11,911 nt of DNA from Archaeoglobaceae archaeon (GCA_027038095.1 JALVYA010000083.1:1-11911); one strand, 5' to 3'. Shown: positions 1 through 7,508, numbered from the stretch's first letter. Numbers and translations: made by a program. Notes: a model not told the origin generated them from the sequence alone.

Positions 1-1414
1 TTCCGAATATGGCAGCAGCTCCTGTGTACTTTCCGAGCAGCGTGTCCGGTCCCTCGTCTGGCAGTTTGGTTATGTCTATTCCGGCCATTCTGAGCAGCTT
101 TGCAAATTCTCTCGTTGTGATCACGATGTCCACATCGGGGAACTTCGGCGTATCTTCCGGAATGTGTCCGTTCTCTTTCAACCACTTCCAGGCACTGCAC
201 ATTTCCTCTCTGGCTCTCTCAAATTTCTTGGCTGTGCACGGCATTATAGAAACCACAACGATCTTTCTTGGGTCAATTCCGAGCTTTAACGCTGCGTAAG
301 TCTTTGCAGTTGGGCCGAACATCTGCTGTGGGGATTTGCAGCTCGATATGTTCGGGATCAGGTCGGGGAAGAACGTCTCACAGAACTTGATCCATCCTGG
401 ACTGCAGGATGTGAACTGAGGTAGTGTGTCTGAGATTTTTTCGAGAATTTCGTCCTTTATCTCTATTCCCTTAACGTCTTCCTTGCTTATGATTCCGGCT
501 TTAATCAGTCTGTATATGAACTCGGTTCCTTCCTCCATTATCGTCTCGTCTGCTCCGAAGTTCGTATCCCAGATCCTGTCGAATCCCAGTCTTCTCAGAG
601 CGGCGTATACCTTACCCACGACGATTTCACCCGGTGGCAGTCCAAACTCTTCTCCAATGCTCACTCTGATGGACGGAGCAAACTGGACAACCACGTACTT
701 CTCCGGGTCTTTCAGTACTTCCCAGACTTTCATCGTGTTGTCGACTTCTCTCATCGCTCCGAGCGGTCTCGAATACGGGCAGAGTTCACAGCCGTAGAAT
801 TTCTTGAAAACCTTAACTTCCTCAGTCTCAAGACCCATAGGACAGGCGTGTATGCACTGCCCGCACCTCGTACACCTCGCTTCGTCGATCTGGATTATTC
901 CTTTTTCCTCGTCGAAGCTCAGAGCTTCCACAGTCTGAACGGACCTGCACGTTTCGATACAGTTCTTGCACCTTATGCAGAGCTGGGGGTCGTAGAGTAT
1001 CGATGGTTCAGAAACCCAGCCTTCGGAGGTGCTTTTCTTTCTTTCTTCCAGAGAAATGAACCCTGCGTTCTCCGCTTCGACAGCAACGAATTCCTGCAAA
1101 AGCCTTACGAGATAACACTCCTCTTTTTCTTTTAACCAGTTTAGTCTTTCGGTAAGTTTTTCTTCAATCTGTTTCGATTTTGTGTTTATAACCATTCCAT
1201 CTTTAACCTTCAGCTGTTTCAGCGTCTTCGGGTTCACGATGTTTCCGTCAACTTCAGCTATGTTGAGCAGTGGACAGTCCTCGTTTCTAATGAATTCGAG
1301 CTGTGGCACTTCGAACGGTTTCCAGAACTCTATTCCCTCGTTTTTCATCAGGTCGTAAACTGTTATTCCCTCTTCAGCCTCTATCTCCTTTCCATCAACA
1401 ACGACTTTAACCAT
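1..1414 (-). CDS. hydA: [FeFe]-hydrogenase catalytic subunit, 3' end outside the window
   Basis: This is the catalytic subunit of an iron-only hydrogenase (reversible 2H+ + 2e- to H2), 471 residues visible and open at the window edge. In order: a ferredoxin-like N-terminus (about 1-80) that starts like the usual [2Fe-2S] domain but keeps only one cysteine (C47); a region with one further cysteine (C100); two [4Fe-4S] motifs at C146/149/152/156 and C181/184/187/191; an insertion with C209xxC212; then the H-cluster domain. The L1 motif is TSCSPGW (335-341) and L2 is MPCTAKKFE (391-399). L3 with the last two cluster cysteines lies off the edge. The end of the visible part, YTGAAAIFG, matches the segment before the conserved FGATGG region. 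The ATG at 1414 is preceded by GGGGTGA, and mvhD ends only 4 bases upstream. It probably exchanges electrons with HdrA through MvhD. Family assignment is secure; catalytic direction is inferred. Confidence 0.93.
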   Translation of the reverse strand, partial: MVKVVVDGKEIEAEEGITVYDLMKNEGIEFWKPFEVPQLEFIRNEDCPLLNIAEVDGNIVNPKTLKQLKVKDGMVINTKSKQIEEKLTERLNWLKEKEECYLVRLLQEFVAVEAENAGFISLEERKKSTSEGWVSEPSILYDPQLCIRCKNCIETCRSVQTVEALSFDEEKGIIQIDEARCTRCGQCIHACPMGLETEEVKVFKKFYGCELCPYSRPLGAMREVDNTMKVWEVLKDPEKYVVVQFAPSIRVSIGEEFGLPPGEIVVGKVYAALRRLGFDRIWDTNFGADETIMEEGTEFIYRLIKAGIISKEDVKGIEIKDEILEKISDTLPQFTSCSPGWIKFCETFFPDLIPNISSCKSPQQMFGPTAKTYAALKLGIDPRKIVVVSIMPCTAKKFERAREEMCSAWKWLKENGHIPEDTPKFPDVDIVITTREFAKLLRMAGIDITKLPDEGPDTLLGKYTGAAAIFG

Positions 1415-1418
1415 AAAG

Positions 1419-1841
1419 TCACCCCTTTAGAGGATTTGGTCCCAGCTTTCTGATAGTAGCGTCAAACTCCTTCATAACTTCTGCGAATTTCAGTCCCTCA
1501 GAACCACTTATCCACTCCAGTCTCACCCTCTCGGGTTCGATTCCAAGCTCTGAGATAATCTCCTTGAGCCACTCATACCTCTTCAGAGCCTTGTAGTTTC
1601 CGTTCTTGTAGTGACAGTCTCCGAGGTGGCATCCACCAATTAGAACTCCATCAGCACCGTTGAACAGGGCTTCGAGCACGAATTCTGGTTCAACTCTACC
1701 GCTGCAGGGAACTCTGACAACCTTCACCGTTGGAGGATAGGAGTACCTCAGGCTTCCGGCAAGGTCAGCTGCCTGATAGGTACACCAGTTGCACGCAATA
1801 ACCACGATGTTGGGTTCCCACTCTTCGCTCACTTCGCTCAT
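1419..1841 (-). CDS. mvhD: MvhD-type [2Fe-2S] electron transfer subunit
   Basis: This small iron-sulfur protein (140 residues) is the adaptor that, in methanogens, carries electrons between the hydrogenase MvhAG and HdrA. The family cysteines are visible at C17 and C20 (CNWC), C46 (VPCSGR) and C71 with C76 (GGCHLGDC), and the length is normal for stand-alone MvhD. It overlaps the end of hdrB by 4 bases (ATGA) and has a strong GGAGGGTGG site before its ATG, so translation is probably coupled. The mvhA/mvhG [NiFe] genes that usually sit beside it are absent here. The next gene is a [FeFe] hydrogenase, so MvhD is the likely docking point between that enzyme and HdrABC. Confidence 0.93.
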   Translation of the reverse strand: MSEVSEEWEPNIVVIACNWCTYQAADLAGSLRYSYPPTVKVVRVPCSGRVEPEFVLEALFNGADGVLIGGCHLGDCHYKNGNYKALKRYEWLKEIISELGIEPERVRLEWISGSEGLKFAEVMKEFDATIRKLGPNPLKG

Positions 1842-2782
1842 CTTTTACCACCCTCCAGAATTCTTTTAATTATCTCGTCTCTCGGCGTAACGCAGATTCC
1901 GGCCACCTGCTGGGGGTCAAAACCCATGCATATTGCGAGAAGCTGGACGTAGTGAAGAACGGGAATTGAGAAGTTTATCTTTCCTTCCTTTCTGAGCTTA
2001 TCCTGAACGTCATCAAACTGAATCATGCACGAACAGCAACCGGCCACTATGAGGTCGGCGTCGAGCTCCTCTTTTATGCACTCAAGCTTGTCTTTTGCAA
2101 GAGCAAACGATTTTCCTGGATCCGTGCTCCTCAAAGCACCTATTCCACAGCAGTCTATGAGTTTTGTGTAATATGGAGCTTCTGCTCCCAAGGCTTCGCA
2201 GAGCTCTCTCAGCACTACAGGATTGAACGGATCTTTTTCCCTGTCGGGATATACTTCAGAGGGCCACAGGAAGTGGCACCCCGGCTGGACAGCTATTGTG
2301 AGTCCGTCGAGAGTGTACTTTATAGACTCCCTGAGCTTTTCCAGACCTATGTCCTTGTACAACACCCACGTAACGTGTCTGCACTTAGCTTTTCCCTCGT
2401 ATTTTCTTCCTATCTTCGCAAGTATTTCGTTAACACTGTTCATAATTTCGGGATTCTTCAGCATCTTGTGCCTTGCTTCGTTCAGGCTTGCGTAGCAGGT
2501 GTTGCAGGCAGTCATCAGGTCTATTCCCTTTTCCTCACCCAGACAGAGGTTTCTCGCCGCCACAGCGCACCAGCCAACATCGTCAATGGACGGCATCGTC
2601 CCCCATGTTGGGCAGCACGACTGGCCTGCCAAGTCGTCCAGCTCAACGCCTAAAGCCGGAAAGATTTTCCTCATTGCCTGTTCAACATCAGGCCTGTTAA
2701 AGGTAATGTTACAGCCCAAAAATAACCCGAACTTGAGCTTTCTCTCTTCATTTTCATTTACGGTCTCAGTCTCCGAAACCAT
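1838..2782 (-). CDS. hdrB: Heterodisulfide reductase subunit B
   Basis: HdrB is the subunit that reduces the disulfide substrate (CoM-S-S-CoB in methanogens, possibly another disulfide here) at two noncubane iron-sulfur clusters. The 314-residue protein has both CCG cysteine-rich domains. The first has C24, C56-C57 and C93xxC96; the second has C169, C211-C212 and C249xxC252. All ligand positions of the family pattern are present, so it should be active. There are no membrane segments, consistent with the soluble HdrABC type. The ATG at 2782 follows a GAGGTGG site and lies 9 bases after hdrC. The true disulfide in this organism is unknown from the sequence. Confidence 0.95.
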   Translation of the reverse strand: MVSETETVNENEERKLKFGLFLGCNITFNRPDVEQAMRKIFPALGVELDDLAGQSCCPTWGTMPSIDDVGWCAVAARNLCLGEEKGIDLMTACNTCYASLNEARHKMLKNPEIMNSVNEILAKIGRKYEGKAKCRHVTWVLYKDIGLEKLRESIKYTLDGLTIAVQPGCHFLWPSEVYPDREKDPFNPVVLRELCEALGAEAPYYTKLIDCCGIGALRSTDPGKSFALAKDKLECIKEELDADLIVAGCCSCMIQFDDVQDKLRKEGKINFSIPVLHYVQLLAICMGFDPQQVAGICVTPRDEIIKRILEGGKR

Positions 2783-2791
2783 AAAACCACC

Positions 2792-3358
2792 TCACTCCAT
2801 GGGTATCAGACCGAGCTCGGCAAGCTTGGTGTTCTTCAAAATCGTTTTGAGCTCCTGAAGGGCTTTTTCATCGGAGTCCGTTGTGGGCGGCTTTTCAGGT
2901 AAACCAACTTTTTTCCTCGCTTCTCTGCCAGTCATGTAAACTGCATGACCGTGCTCGTACAGGCTCCTCAAGCCCTCAATTGTGAGTGTTGGGAGAGCGA
3001 AGTCCTCAACCATGAGCCTTCTCATTGCCAGCATAACTTCAAACGGTGTAACGTTTCTCGGACAGATTTCCGTGCACCTGTTGCAAGCTACGCACGCCCA
3101 AGGCGTCATGTCGTCCAGAAGCTCTTCCCTCATACCCACAAGTATTGCCTTGATGAGCTTCTTGTTGTACCACTCGAAGCCAGTTCTTGCGAGAGGACAG
3201 ATGGAGGCGCACGCTCCGCACTGCATGCATGCCATCAGATTTTCCGCTCCGAACTCGATTATGAGTTCTGAAACTTTCTCCTCAAACTCCTCTTTCTCCT
3301 TCTCAGCTAACTCGGTTAGATTGATAACAGGGGGAACACCTTCTTCTGCAAGCTCCAT
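2792..3358 (-). CDS. hdrC: Heterodisulfide reductase subunit C
   Basis: HdrC carries electrons from HdrA to the active site of HdrB. The 188-residue protein has two complete [4Fe-4S] ferredoxin motifs, C44/47/50/54 and C89/92/95/99, each followed by proline, and no transmembrane helices. This marks it as soluble HdrC, not a membrane HdrE/HdrD form. The N-terminus (1-40) is acidic and helical, and the C-terminus is lysine rich without cysteines. Its GGAGGTG ribosome binding site overlaps the last codons of hdrA, and the two genes are 3 bases apart. It sits in the order hdrA-hdrC-hdrB, a common layout for soluble Hdr operons. Confidence 0.95.
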   Translation of the reverse strand: MELAEEGVPPVINLTELAEKEKEEFEEKVSELIIEFGAENLMACMQCGACASICPLARTGFEWYNKKLIKAILVGMREELLDDMTPWACVACNRCTEICPRNVTPFEVMLAMRRLMVEDFALPTLTIEGLRSLYEHGHAVYMTGREARKKVGLPEKPPTTDSDEKALQELKTILKNTKLAELGLIPME

Positions 3359-3361
3359 CGA

Positions 3362-5467
3362 TTACACCTCCACAACCTTTTTAGCAGCAATAGTTCTGAT
3401 TTGAGCGAGCACCTGTTCGTACGTGAAGCCGTGCAGCGTTATTGCCTTGCTCGGACACGCTGCAGCGCAAACACCGCATCCCTTGCAGAGCGTTTCGTTT
3501 ATCTTTGACTTTCTTGAACCGTTAACCTCCACGAGCGTTATTGCACCGTACGGGCAGAGGTTCTCGCATATACCGCACCCAATGCACTTCTCCTGATCTA
3601 CCTCTGAGATGAGCGGTTCGACCTTCATTTTACCCGGAGCGAGCAACGACATGGCTGAAGCCGCAGCAGCCTTGGCCTGAGCAACGGAGTCCGGAATGTC
3701 CTTGGGACCCTGAGCGCAACCGCAGATGAATATACCCTCGGTCATCGTGTCAACAGGATACAGCTTGGTGTGCCTCTCCTTTAGGAACCCCTCTGCACCA
3801 ACGCTGATACCGAGCTTTCTCGCCAGCTCTTTCAGATCCATGTTTGGTTCCATAGCCGTTGCGAGAACGACTATGTCGGAAATGAGCTCTACAGGTCTGC
3901 CGAGTTCTGCATCGTATCCCTTTACGAGTAATCTCTCGTCCGGCAGTCTCTGCACGCCTCCAATCTTGCCCTTGATTATCTTGATTCCCAGCTTCCTGCA
4001 CCTCATGTAGTACTCGTCGAAGTCCTTTCCGGGTGTTCTGACGTCTATGAAGGAGATGTATATCTCCAAGTCCGGATACTTCTCCTTCAGCAGCATCGCC
4101 TGCTTTAGCATGTACATGCAGCAAACCTTAGAACAGTATGTGTGGTACCTTTCGTCTCTCGAACCAACGCACGACACAAACGTAATTACGTGTGGCTTTC
4201 TTGCCTCGAGTTCAGCTTCTTTACCCTTTTCGATCTTCTTCTTCCATTCGAGGTACTTCGGTATGTCAGAGGGTACGATGAGCTTGCCCTCAGTCGGGCC
4301 GGTAGCAGAAATCAGCCTTTCCATCTGCAGAGCTGTAATGACGTTCGGGCTGTCGGGAGCGTACTCCTTGAAGTGCTTCTTGTCCATAACTCTGTAACCG
4401 GTAGCAACGATTATGGATCCAACGTTCAGCTCTATGAGCTCACCATTCGGATCTCTCGGTTCATCTCTGCTGCAGGCTCCGGTTGGACAGACCTTCTCAC
4501 ACGGAGCAAGAATTGGCTTTCCGTCCTTGGTCTTCCTCGGCTCCTCTCCAAACCACCTGCCACCACACCTTATGCACGCGTCCGGGTCGATTACAGCCTT
4601 CTTGGGCACAGCCTGCGGGAAGGCTATGTATATTGCCCCTCTCGTACTGAGCCCTTCGTTGTATTCGTCCGGCACCCTCGCCTTTGGCGGACAGACGTTG
4701 AGACAGGCACCGCAGCCCGTACACTTATCCCAGTCAACGTAAGTCTGCTTCTTTCTGACCTTTACCTTAAAGTTACCAACAGTTCCGTCCACGGACTCCA
4801 CTTCAGCATAGGTAATCAGCTCAACGTTGGGGTGGTTGGCAACTTCGACCATAAGCGGTGTAAGAATGCAGGCAGAACAGTCGTTTGTCGGAAAAGTCTT
4901 GTCGAGCTTGGCCATGTTTCCTCCAATTGACGGCGATTTCTCGACCAGATAAACTTTAAAGCCAGCGTTTGCTAGGTCTAAAGCTGCAAAGATACCGGCT
5001 ATACCTCCTCCAAGCACCATCACGTCCTTGTTCAGCTCTACGTAACGATCCTCCAGTGGTTCGAGCAATCTCGCTTTAGCTACAGCAGCAGCCACAAGCA
5101 GTTTGGCTTTTTCCGTGGCTTTTTCCTTCTCATGCCAGTGAGCCCACGAGCACTGATCTCTGATGTTTGCCATCTCGAAGTAGTACTTGTTCAGACCTGC
5201 ATCCTCACACGCCTTTCTGAATATAGGCTCATGAGTTCTCGGCGTGCAGGCAGCCACCACGACTCTGTTCACAAGCCCTTTCCTGATGTCTTCCTTGATT
5301 ATCTCCTGTCCGGGATCAGAGCACATGAAGAGATAATCTCTTGCCACTACGACGTCAGGCAGTTTTTCTGCGAATTTTCTGACTTCTTCCACGTCAACTG
5401 CTCCGGCTATGTTCTCTCCACAATGGCAGATGTATACACCAATCCTAGGTTTGTCTTCAGCTGTCAT
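3362..5467 (-). CDS. hdrA: Heterodisulfide reductase subunit A, FAD-dependent bifurcating subunit
   Basis: HdrA holds the FAD at which electrons are thought to be bifurcated or confurcated between ferredoxin and the HdrBC branch. The 701-residue protein shows an N-terminal cysteine domain (C14, C16 in ICHCGEN), a dinucleotide-binding GGGIAG at about 153-158, the typical NDCSAC segment at about 196-200, a ferredoxin motif beginning at C249, a second one with an inserted loop (C298, C301, then C323 and C327), and two C-terminal [4Fe-4S] motifs beginning at C628 and C661. It is full length and uses no selenocysteine codon. I chose the ATG at 5467 because GGTGG stands just upstream; an in-frame TTG at 5479 would add four residues. 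It is the first gene of the operon. HdrA with MvhD normally accepts hydrogenase electrons. Confidence 0.97.
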   Translation of the reverse strand: MTAEDKPRIGVYICHCGENIAGAVDVEEVRKFAEKLPDVVVARDYLFMCSDPGQEIIKEDIRKGLVNRVVVAACTPRTHEPIFRKACEDAGLNKYYFEMANIRDQCSWAHWHEKEKATEKAKLLVAAAVAKARLLEPLEDRYVELNKDVMVLGGGIAGIFAALDLANAGFKVYLVEKSPSIGGNMAKLDKTFPTNDCSACILTPLMVEVANHPNVELITYAEVESVDGTVGNFKVKVRKKQTYVDWDKCTGCGACLNVCPPKARVPDEYNEGLSTRGAIYIAFPQAVPKKAVIDPDACIRCGGRWFGEEPRKTKDGKPILAPCEKVCPTGACSRDEPRDPNGELIELNVGSIIVATGYRVMDKKHFKEYAPDSPNVITALQMERLISATGPTEGKLIVPSDIPKYLEWKKKIEKGKEAELEARKPHVITFVSCVGSRDERYHTYCSKVCCMYMLKQAMLLKEKYPDLEIYISFIDVRTPGKDFDEYYMRCRKLGIKIIKGKIGGVQRLPDERLLVKGYDAELGRPVELISDIVVLATAMEPNMDLKELARKLGISVGAEGFLKERHTKLYPVDTMTEGIFICGCAQGPKDIPDSVAQAKAAAASAMSLLAPGKMKVEPLISEVDQEKCIGCGICENLCPYGAITLVEVNGSRKSKINETLCKGCGVCAAACPSKAITLHGFTYEQVLAQIRTIAAKKVVEV

Positions 5468-5559
5468 GCATCCCACCAACCGTGCTTATTATCTAAAACC
5501 CTGTAATGATTACTGCCATCTTTTTAGTTTCGCAGTATACTACAAAAATCTTTTGGAGG

Positions 5560-5575
5560 GGCGAAAAAGTTCGCC
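5560..5575. repeat. Short hairpin GGCGAA-AAAG-TTCGCC
   Basis: A perfect 6-base stem with a 4-base loop lies about 95 bases upstream of the hdrA start. It would be in the hdrA leader if transcription starts near 5623. It could be a small operator or an mRNA hairpin; no T-run follows that would mark it as a terminator. Confidence 0.35.
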
Positions 5576-5599
5576 AGAACGATAATCGAACATTAATAA

Positions 5600-5627
5600 T
5601 TAGTCAGGTCAATAATTAATAGACTAA
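5600..5627. repeat. Hyphenated palindrome TTAGTC-N16-GACTAA
   Basis: Perfect 6-base inverted arms at 5600-5605 and 5622-5627 lie immediately beside the candidate TATA operator, in an AT-rich stretch. The spacing is compatible with a second dimeric binding site or with chance in AT-rich DNA. Confidence 0.3.
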
Positions 5628-5630
5628 AAA

Positions 5631-5668
5631 CAGAAACTGAAAGTATATAAATCTGTTCAGTAATTCTG
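5631..5668. promoter_or_regulatory. Bidirectional TATA element within an inverted repeat (candidate operator)
   Basis: The bases at 5644-5651 read TATATAAA on the plus strand and TTTATATA, the classic archaeal TATA box, on the minus strand. On the plus strand the preceding CTGAAAG resembles a BRE. Flanking it are CAGAAACTGAA (5631-5641) and TTCAGTAATTCTG (5656-5668), which are inverted copies apart from a two-base bulge; the inner 6-base arms are perfect with a 14-base gap. The symmetry suggests a dimeric regulator binding over the promoter. Start points near 5672 (plus) and 5623 (minus) are inferred only from the usual spacing. Confidence 0.5.
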
Positions 5669-5906
5669 TCATTGCGACATATTTGCAGGATAATTAAAAA
5701 AACTTGGGAAAAATTGATGATAATAATGAAAATGATAATAAAAGTATTTCCAGATCTTCGACAGATAACGTATTTTTCTTAAAACTTATTAACTATCTAT
5801 CTCAGAATGCTACCTGTAGTTCGAAAAAGCAACGTTTTGTCCTTTCAGACTTTATGGACAGTTAGGCAGGCACAAATTGTGAGAAAAGTTAATATCGACG
5901 TAGTTA

Positions 5907-5954
5907 CAGAAGTTGTTGCTGTAGCTGAGGATACCGGATATTACGTTACTTCTG
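5907..5954 (+). promoter_or_regulatory. Possible stem next to the hydG ribosome binding site
   Basis: CAGAAGT (5907-5913) can pair with ACTTCTG (5948-5954), closing a loop of 34 bases. The second arm touches the GGTGGTGG ribosome binding site (5954-5961) of hydG. This might modulate initiation, but the stem is short and could be chance. Confidence 0.25.
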
Positions 5955-5966
5955 GTGGTGGTTTGA

Positions 5967-7508
5967 ATGAGTGCAATTGCCACTCCTGTGAGTGTAGAGG
6001 ACTGGTTTGGAAACCTGCCCAGAAAAATAAGAGAGTGGATGGAAGAGAGAATAAACCCGGAAGACGACTACACGAGGTACATGAAGGACGGCAGAGATTT
6101 TATAGACGAGCACAAAATCTGGAAAACAATAAAGGAGAACAGGGACGCCACGCCCCACAGAGTGAGGATGATTATAGATAAAGCCCTTTCGACCAAGGAA
6201 TGCTTAGAGCCTGAAGAAGTTGCCACGCTTCTAAACGTTAAAGACGAAGAGCTCTGGAAGGAGATTTTTGAGGCTGCCGGTGAAGTTAAGAGAGCCGTTT
6301 ACGACAACAGAATCGTTACGTTTGCACCGCTCTACTGCTCAAACCTCTGCGTTGGTAACTGTCTGTACTGCGGGTTTAGAAGAGACAACAGAGTCGTAAA
6401 GAGGAAAAGACTTTCGCTTGAAGAAGTCAGGAGAGAAGCTGAAATTTTAGCGGGAATGGGTCACAAACGCCTGATAACATCTTACGGCGAACACCCGCTT
6501 TCGGATGCGAACTACATTGCAGACACGCTCAAAACGATATACAGCGTCAGGGTTAAAGCCAGGAAAGGCTGGGGAGAGATAAGAAGGGTAAACGTGAACG
6601 CAGCGCCAATGACGATCGAAGAGCTTGAAATGCTCAGAGAGATTGGTATTGGAACGTTTCAGGTTTTTCAGGAAACGTATCACCACGAAACGTACCACAG
6701 GGTTCACCCTTCAGACACGATAAAGGGCAACTACCACTGGAGGCTGTACTGCATGCACAGAGCACTCGAAGCGGGAGTTGATGACGTCGGTATCGGCGTT
6801 TTGCTCGGTCTGTACGACTGGAGATTCGAAGTCATGGGGCTGCTCATGCACTCCAGAGATTTAGAAGAGCAGTTTGGCGTGGGGCCTCACACGATATCCT
6901 TCCCGAGGCTCAGACCGGCTGCGAGCACGCCGTTCGTTCAGGAAGCTAAGTACAGGGTGTCGGATGAGGACTTCAAGAAGTTCATAGCTGTTGTAAGGCT
7001 TTCCGTACCCTACACAGGTATGATTCTGACGGCAAGAGAGCCGGAGTATATAAGGAGGGAAGTTATTCCGCTGGGCATAACCCAGACAGACTTCGGCTCG
7101 AAAATAGGTATAGGTGCGTACAGCGACAGTTACACGAAACAGGAAGCAGAAAGACAGCAGTTCCTGCTTGGAGACACAAGAGACCTTGACGAGGGTATAA
7201 GGTGGCTGGCTGAGATGGGCTACATAGTTTCGTTCTGCACAGCGGGTTACAGGTGCGGAAGGACGGGAACAAAAATAATGAAACTCCTCAAAACAGGCAA
7301 GGAGAAAGTGTTCTGCAAGCTAAACGCCGTGCTGACGTACAAGGAGTACCTCGAAGACTTTGCGAGCGAGGAGACGAGAAAGGTGGGTGAGCTGGTCATA
7401 CAGAAGGAGATAGAGGAGGTCAGGGAGCTCGTCCCGGAGAGGGTGTTTAAGAAGTTCCTGGAATACCTGAACAGGATCGAAAATGGAGAAAGAGACCTGT
7501 ACTTCTGA
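5967..7508 (+). CDS. hydG: [FeFe]-hydrogenase maturase HydG (radical SAM tyrosine lyase)
   Basis: HydG cleaves tyrosine and makes the Fe(CO)(CN) synthon for the H-cluster. The 513-residue protein has the radical SAM CX3CX2C motif at C128, C132 and C135 in a typical YCSNLCVGNCLYCGF setting, a TIM-barrel core, and the C-terminal region that binds the auxiliary cluster carrying the extra iron. There the usual CTAC is CTAG: C424 and C450 are present 26 residues apart as expected, but the middle ligand position (427) is glycine and a cysteine appears three residues later (C430). The length is somewhat above the usual 460-480 residues. The ATG at 5967 follows GGTGGTGG. It is the first gene of the plus-strand operon, back to back with the hydrogenase operon. 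Confidence 0.95.
   Translation: MSAIATPVSVEDWFGNLPRKIREWMEERINPEDDYTRYMKDGRDFIDEHKIWKTIKENRDATPHRVRMIIDKALSTKECLEPEEVATLLNVKDEELWKEIFEAAGEVKRAVYDNRIVTFAPLYCSNLCVGNCLYCGFRRDNRVVKRKRLSLEEVRREAEILAGMGHKRLITSYGEHPLSDANYIADTLKTIYSVRVKARKGWGEIRRVNVNAAPMTIEELEMLREIGIGTFQVFQETYHHETYHRVHPSDTIKGNYHWRLYCMHRALEAGVDDVGIGVLLGLYDWRFEVMGLLMHSRDLEEQFGVGPHTISFPRLRPAASTPFVQEAKYRVSDEDFKKFIAVVRLSVPYTGMILTAREPEYIRREVIPLGITQTDFGSKIGIGAYSDSYTKQEAERQQFLLGDTRDLDEGIRWLAEMGYIVSFCTAGYRCGRTGTKIMKLLKTGKEKVFCKLNAVLTYKEYLEDFASEETRKVGELVIQKEIEEVRELVPERVFKKFLEYLNRIENGERDLYF

Larger units (their letters stand above)
5468..5966. other. Divergent intergenic control region
   Basis: These 499 bases separate the hdrA and hydG starts and hold no convincing gene. 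The segment from about 5590 to 5800 is strongly AT rich. I see a two-way TATA element inside a long inverted repeat (5631-5668), a hyphenated palindrome TTAGTC...GACTAA (5600-5627), a GC-containing hairpin (5560-5575), two copies of ATGATAATAA 15 bases apart (5717 and 5732), and a possible stem close to the hydG ribosome binding site (5907-5954). If transcription towards hydG starts near 5672, the leader is about 290 bases, long for an archaeal mRNA. A second, nearer start for either operon cannot be excluded. Confidence 0.8.

Noticed and set aside
848..1135. 95-codon plus-strand frame opposite hydA
   Set aside because: Antisense to the ferredoxin part of hydA, with no ribosome binding site or known motif.
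4142..4930. 262-codon open frame on the strand opposite hdrA
   Set aside because: It lies wholly inside hdrA, whose motifs are intact, and has no recognisable domain; shadow frame.
5468..5479. Upstream TTG start for hdrA
   Set aside because: The ATG at 5467 has GGTGG at the right distance, and HdrA homologues need no extra residues before it.
5717..5782. 21-codon reading frame in the hydG leader (possible leader peptide)
   Set aside because: Very AT rich, poor ribosome binding site and no recognisable attenuator; expected by chance in such DNA.
5807..6181. Plus-strand reading frame overlapping the start of hydG, whose first 50 codons look protein-like
   Set aside because: It runs without a stop into hydG in another frame, and that part is plainly a shadow. 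No ribosome binding site precedes its ATG, so I treat it as leader sequence.
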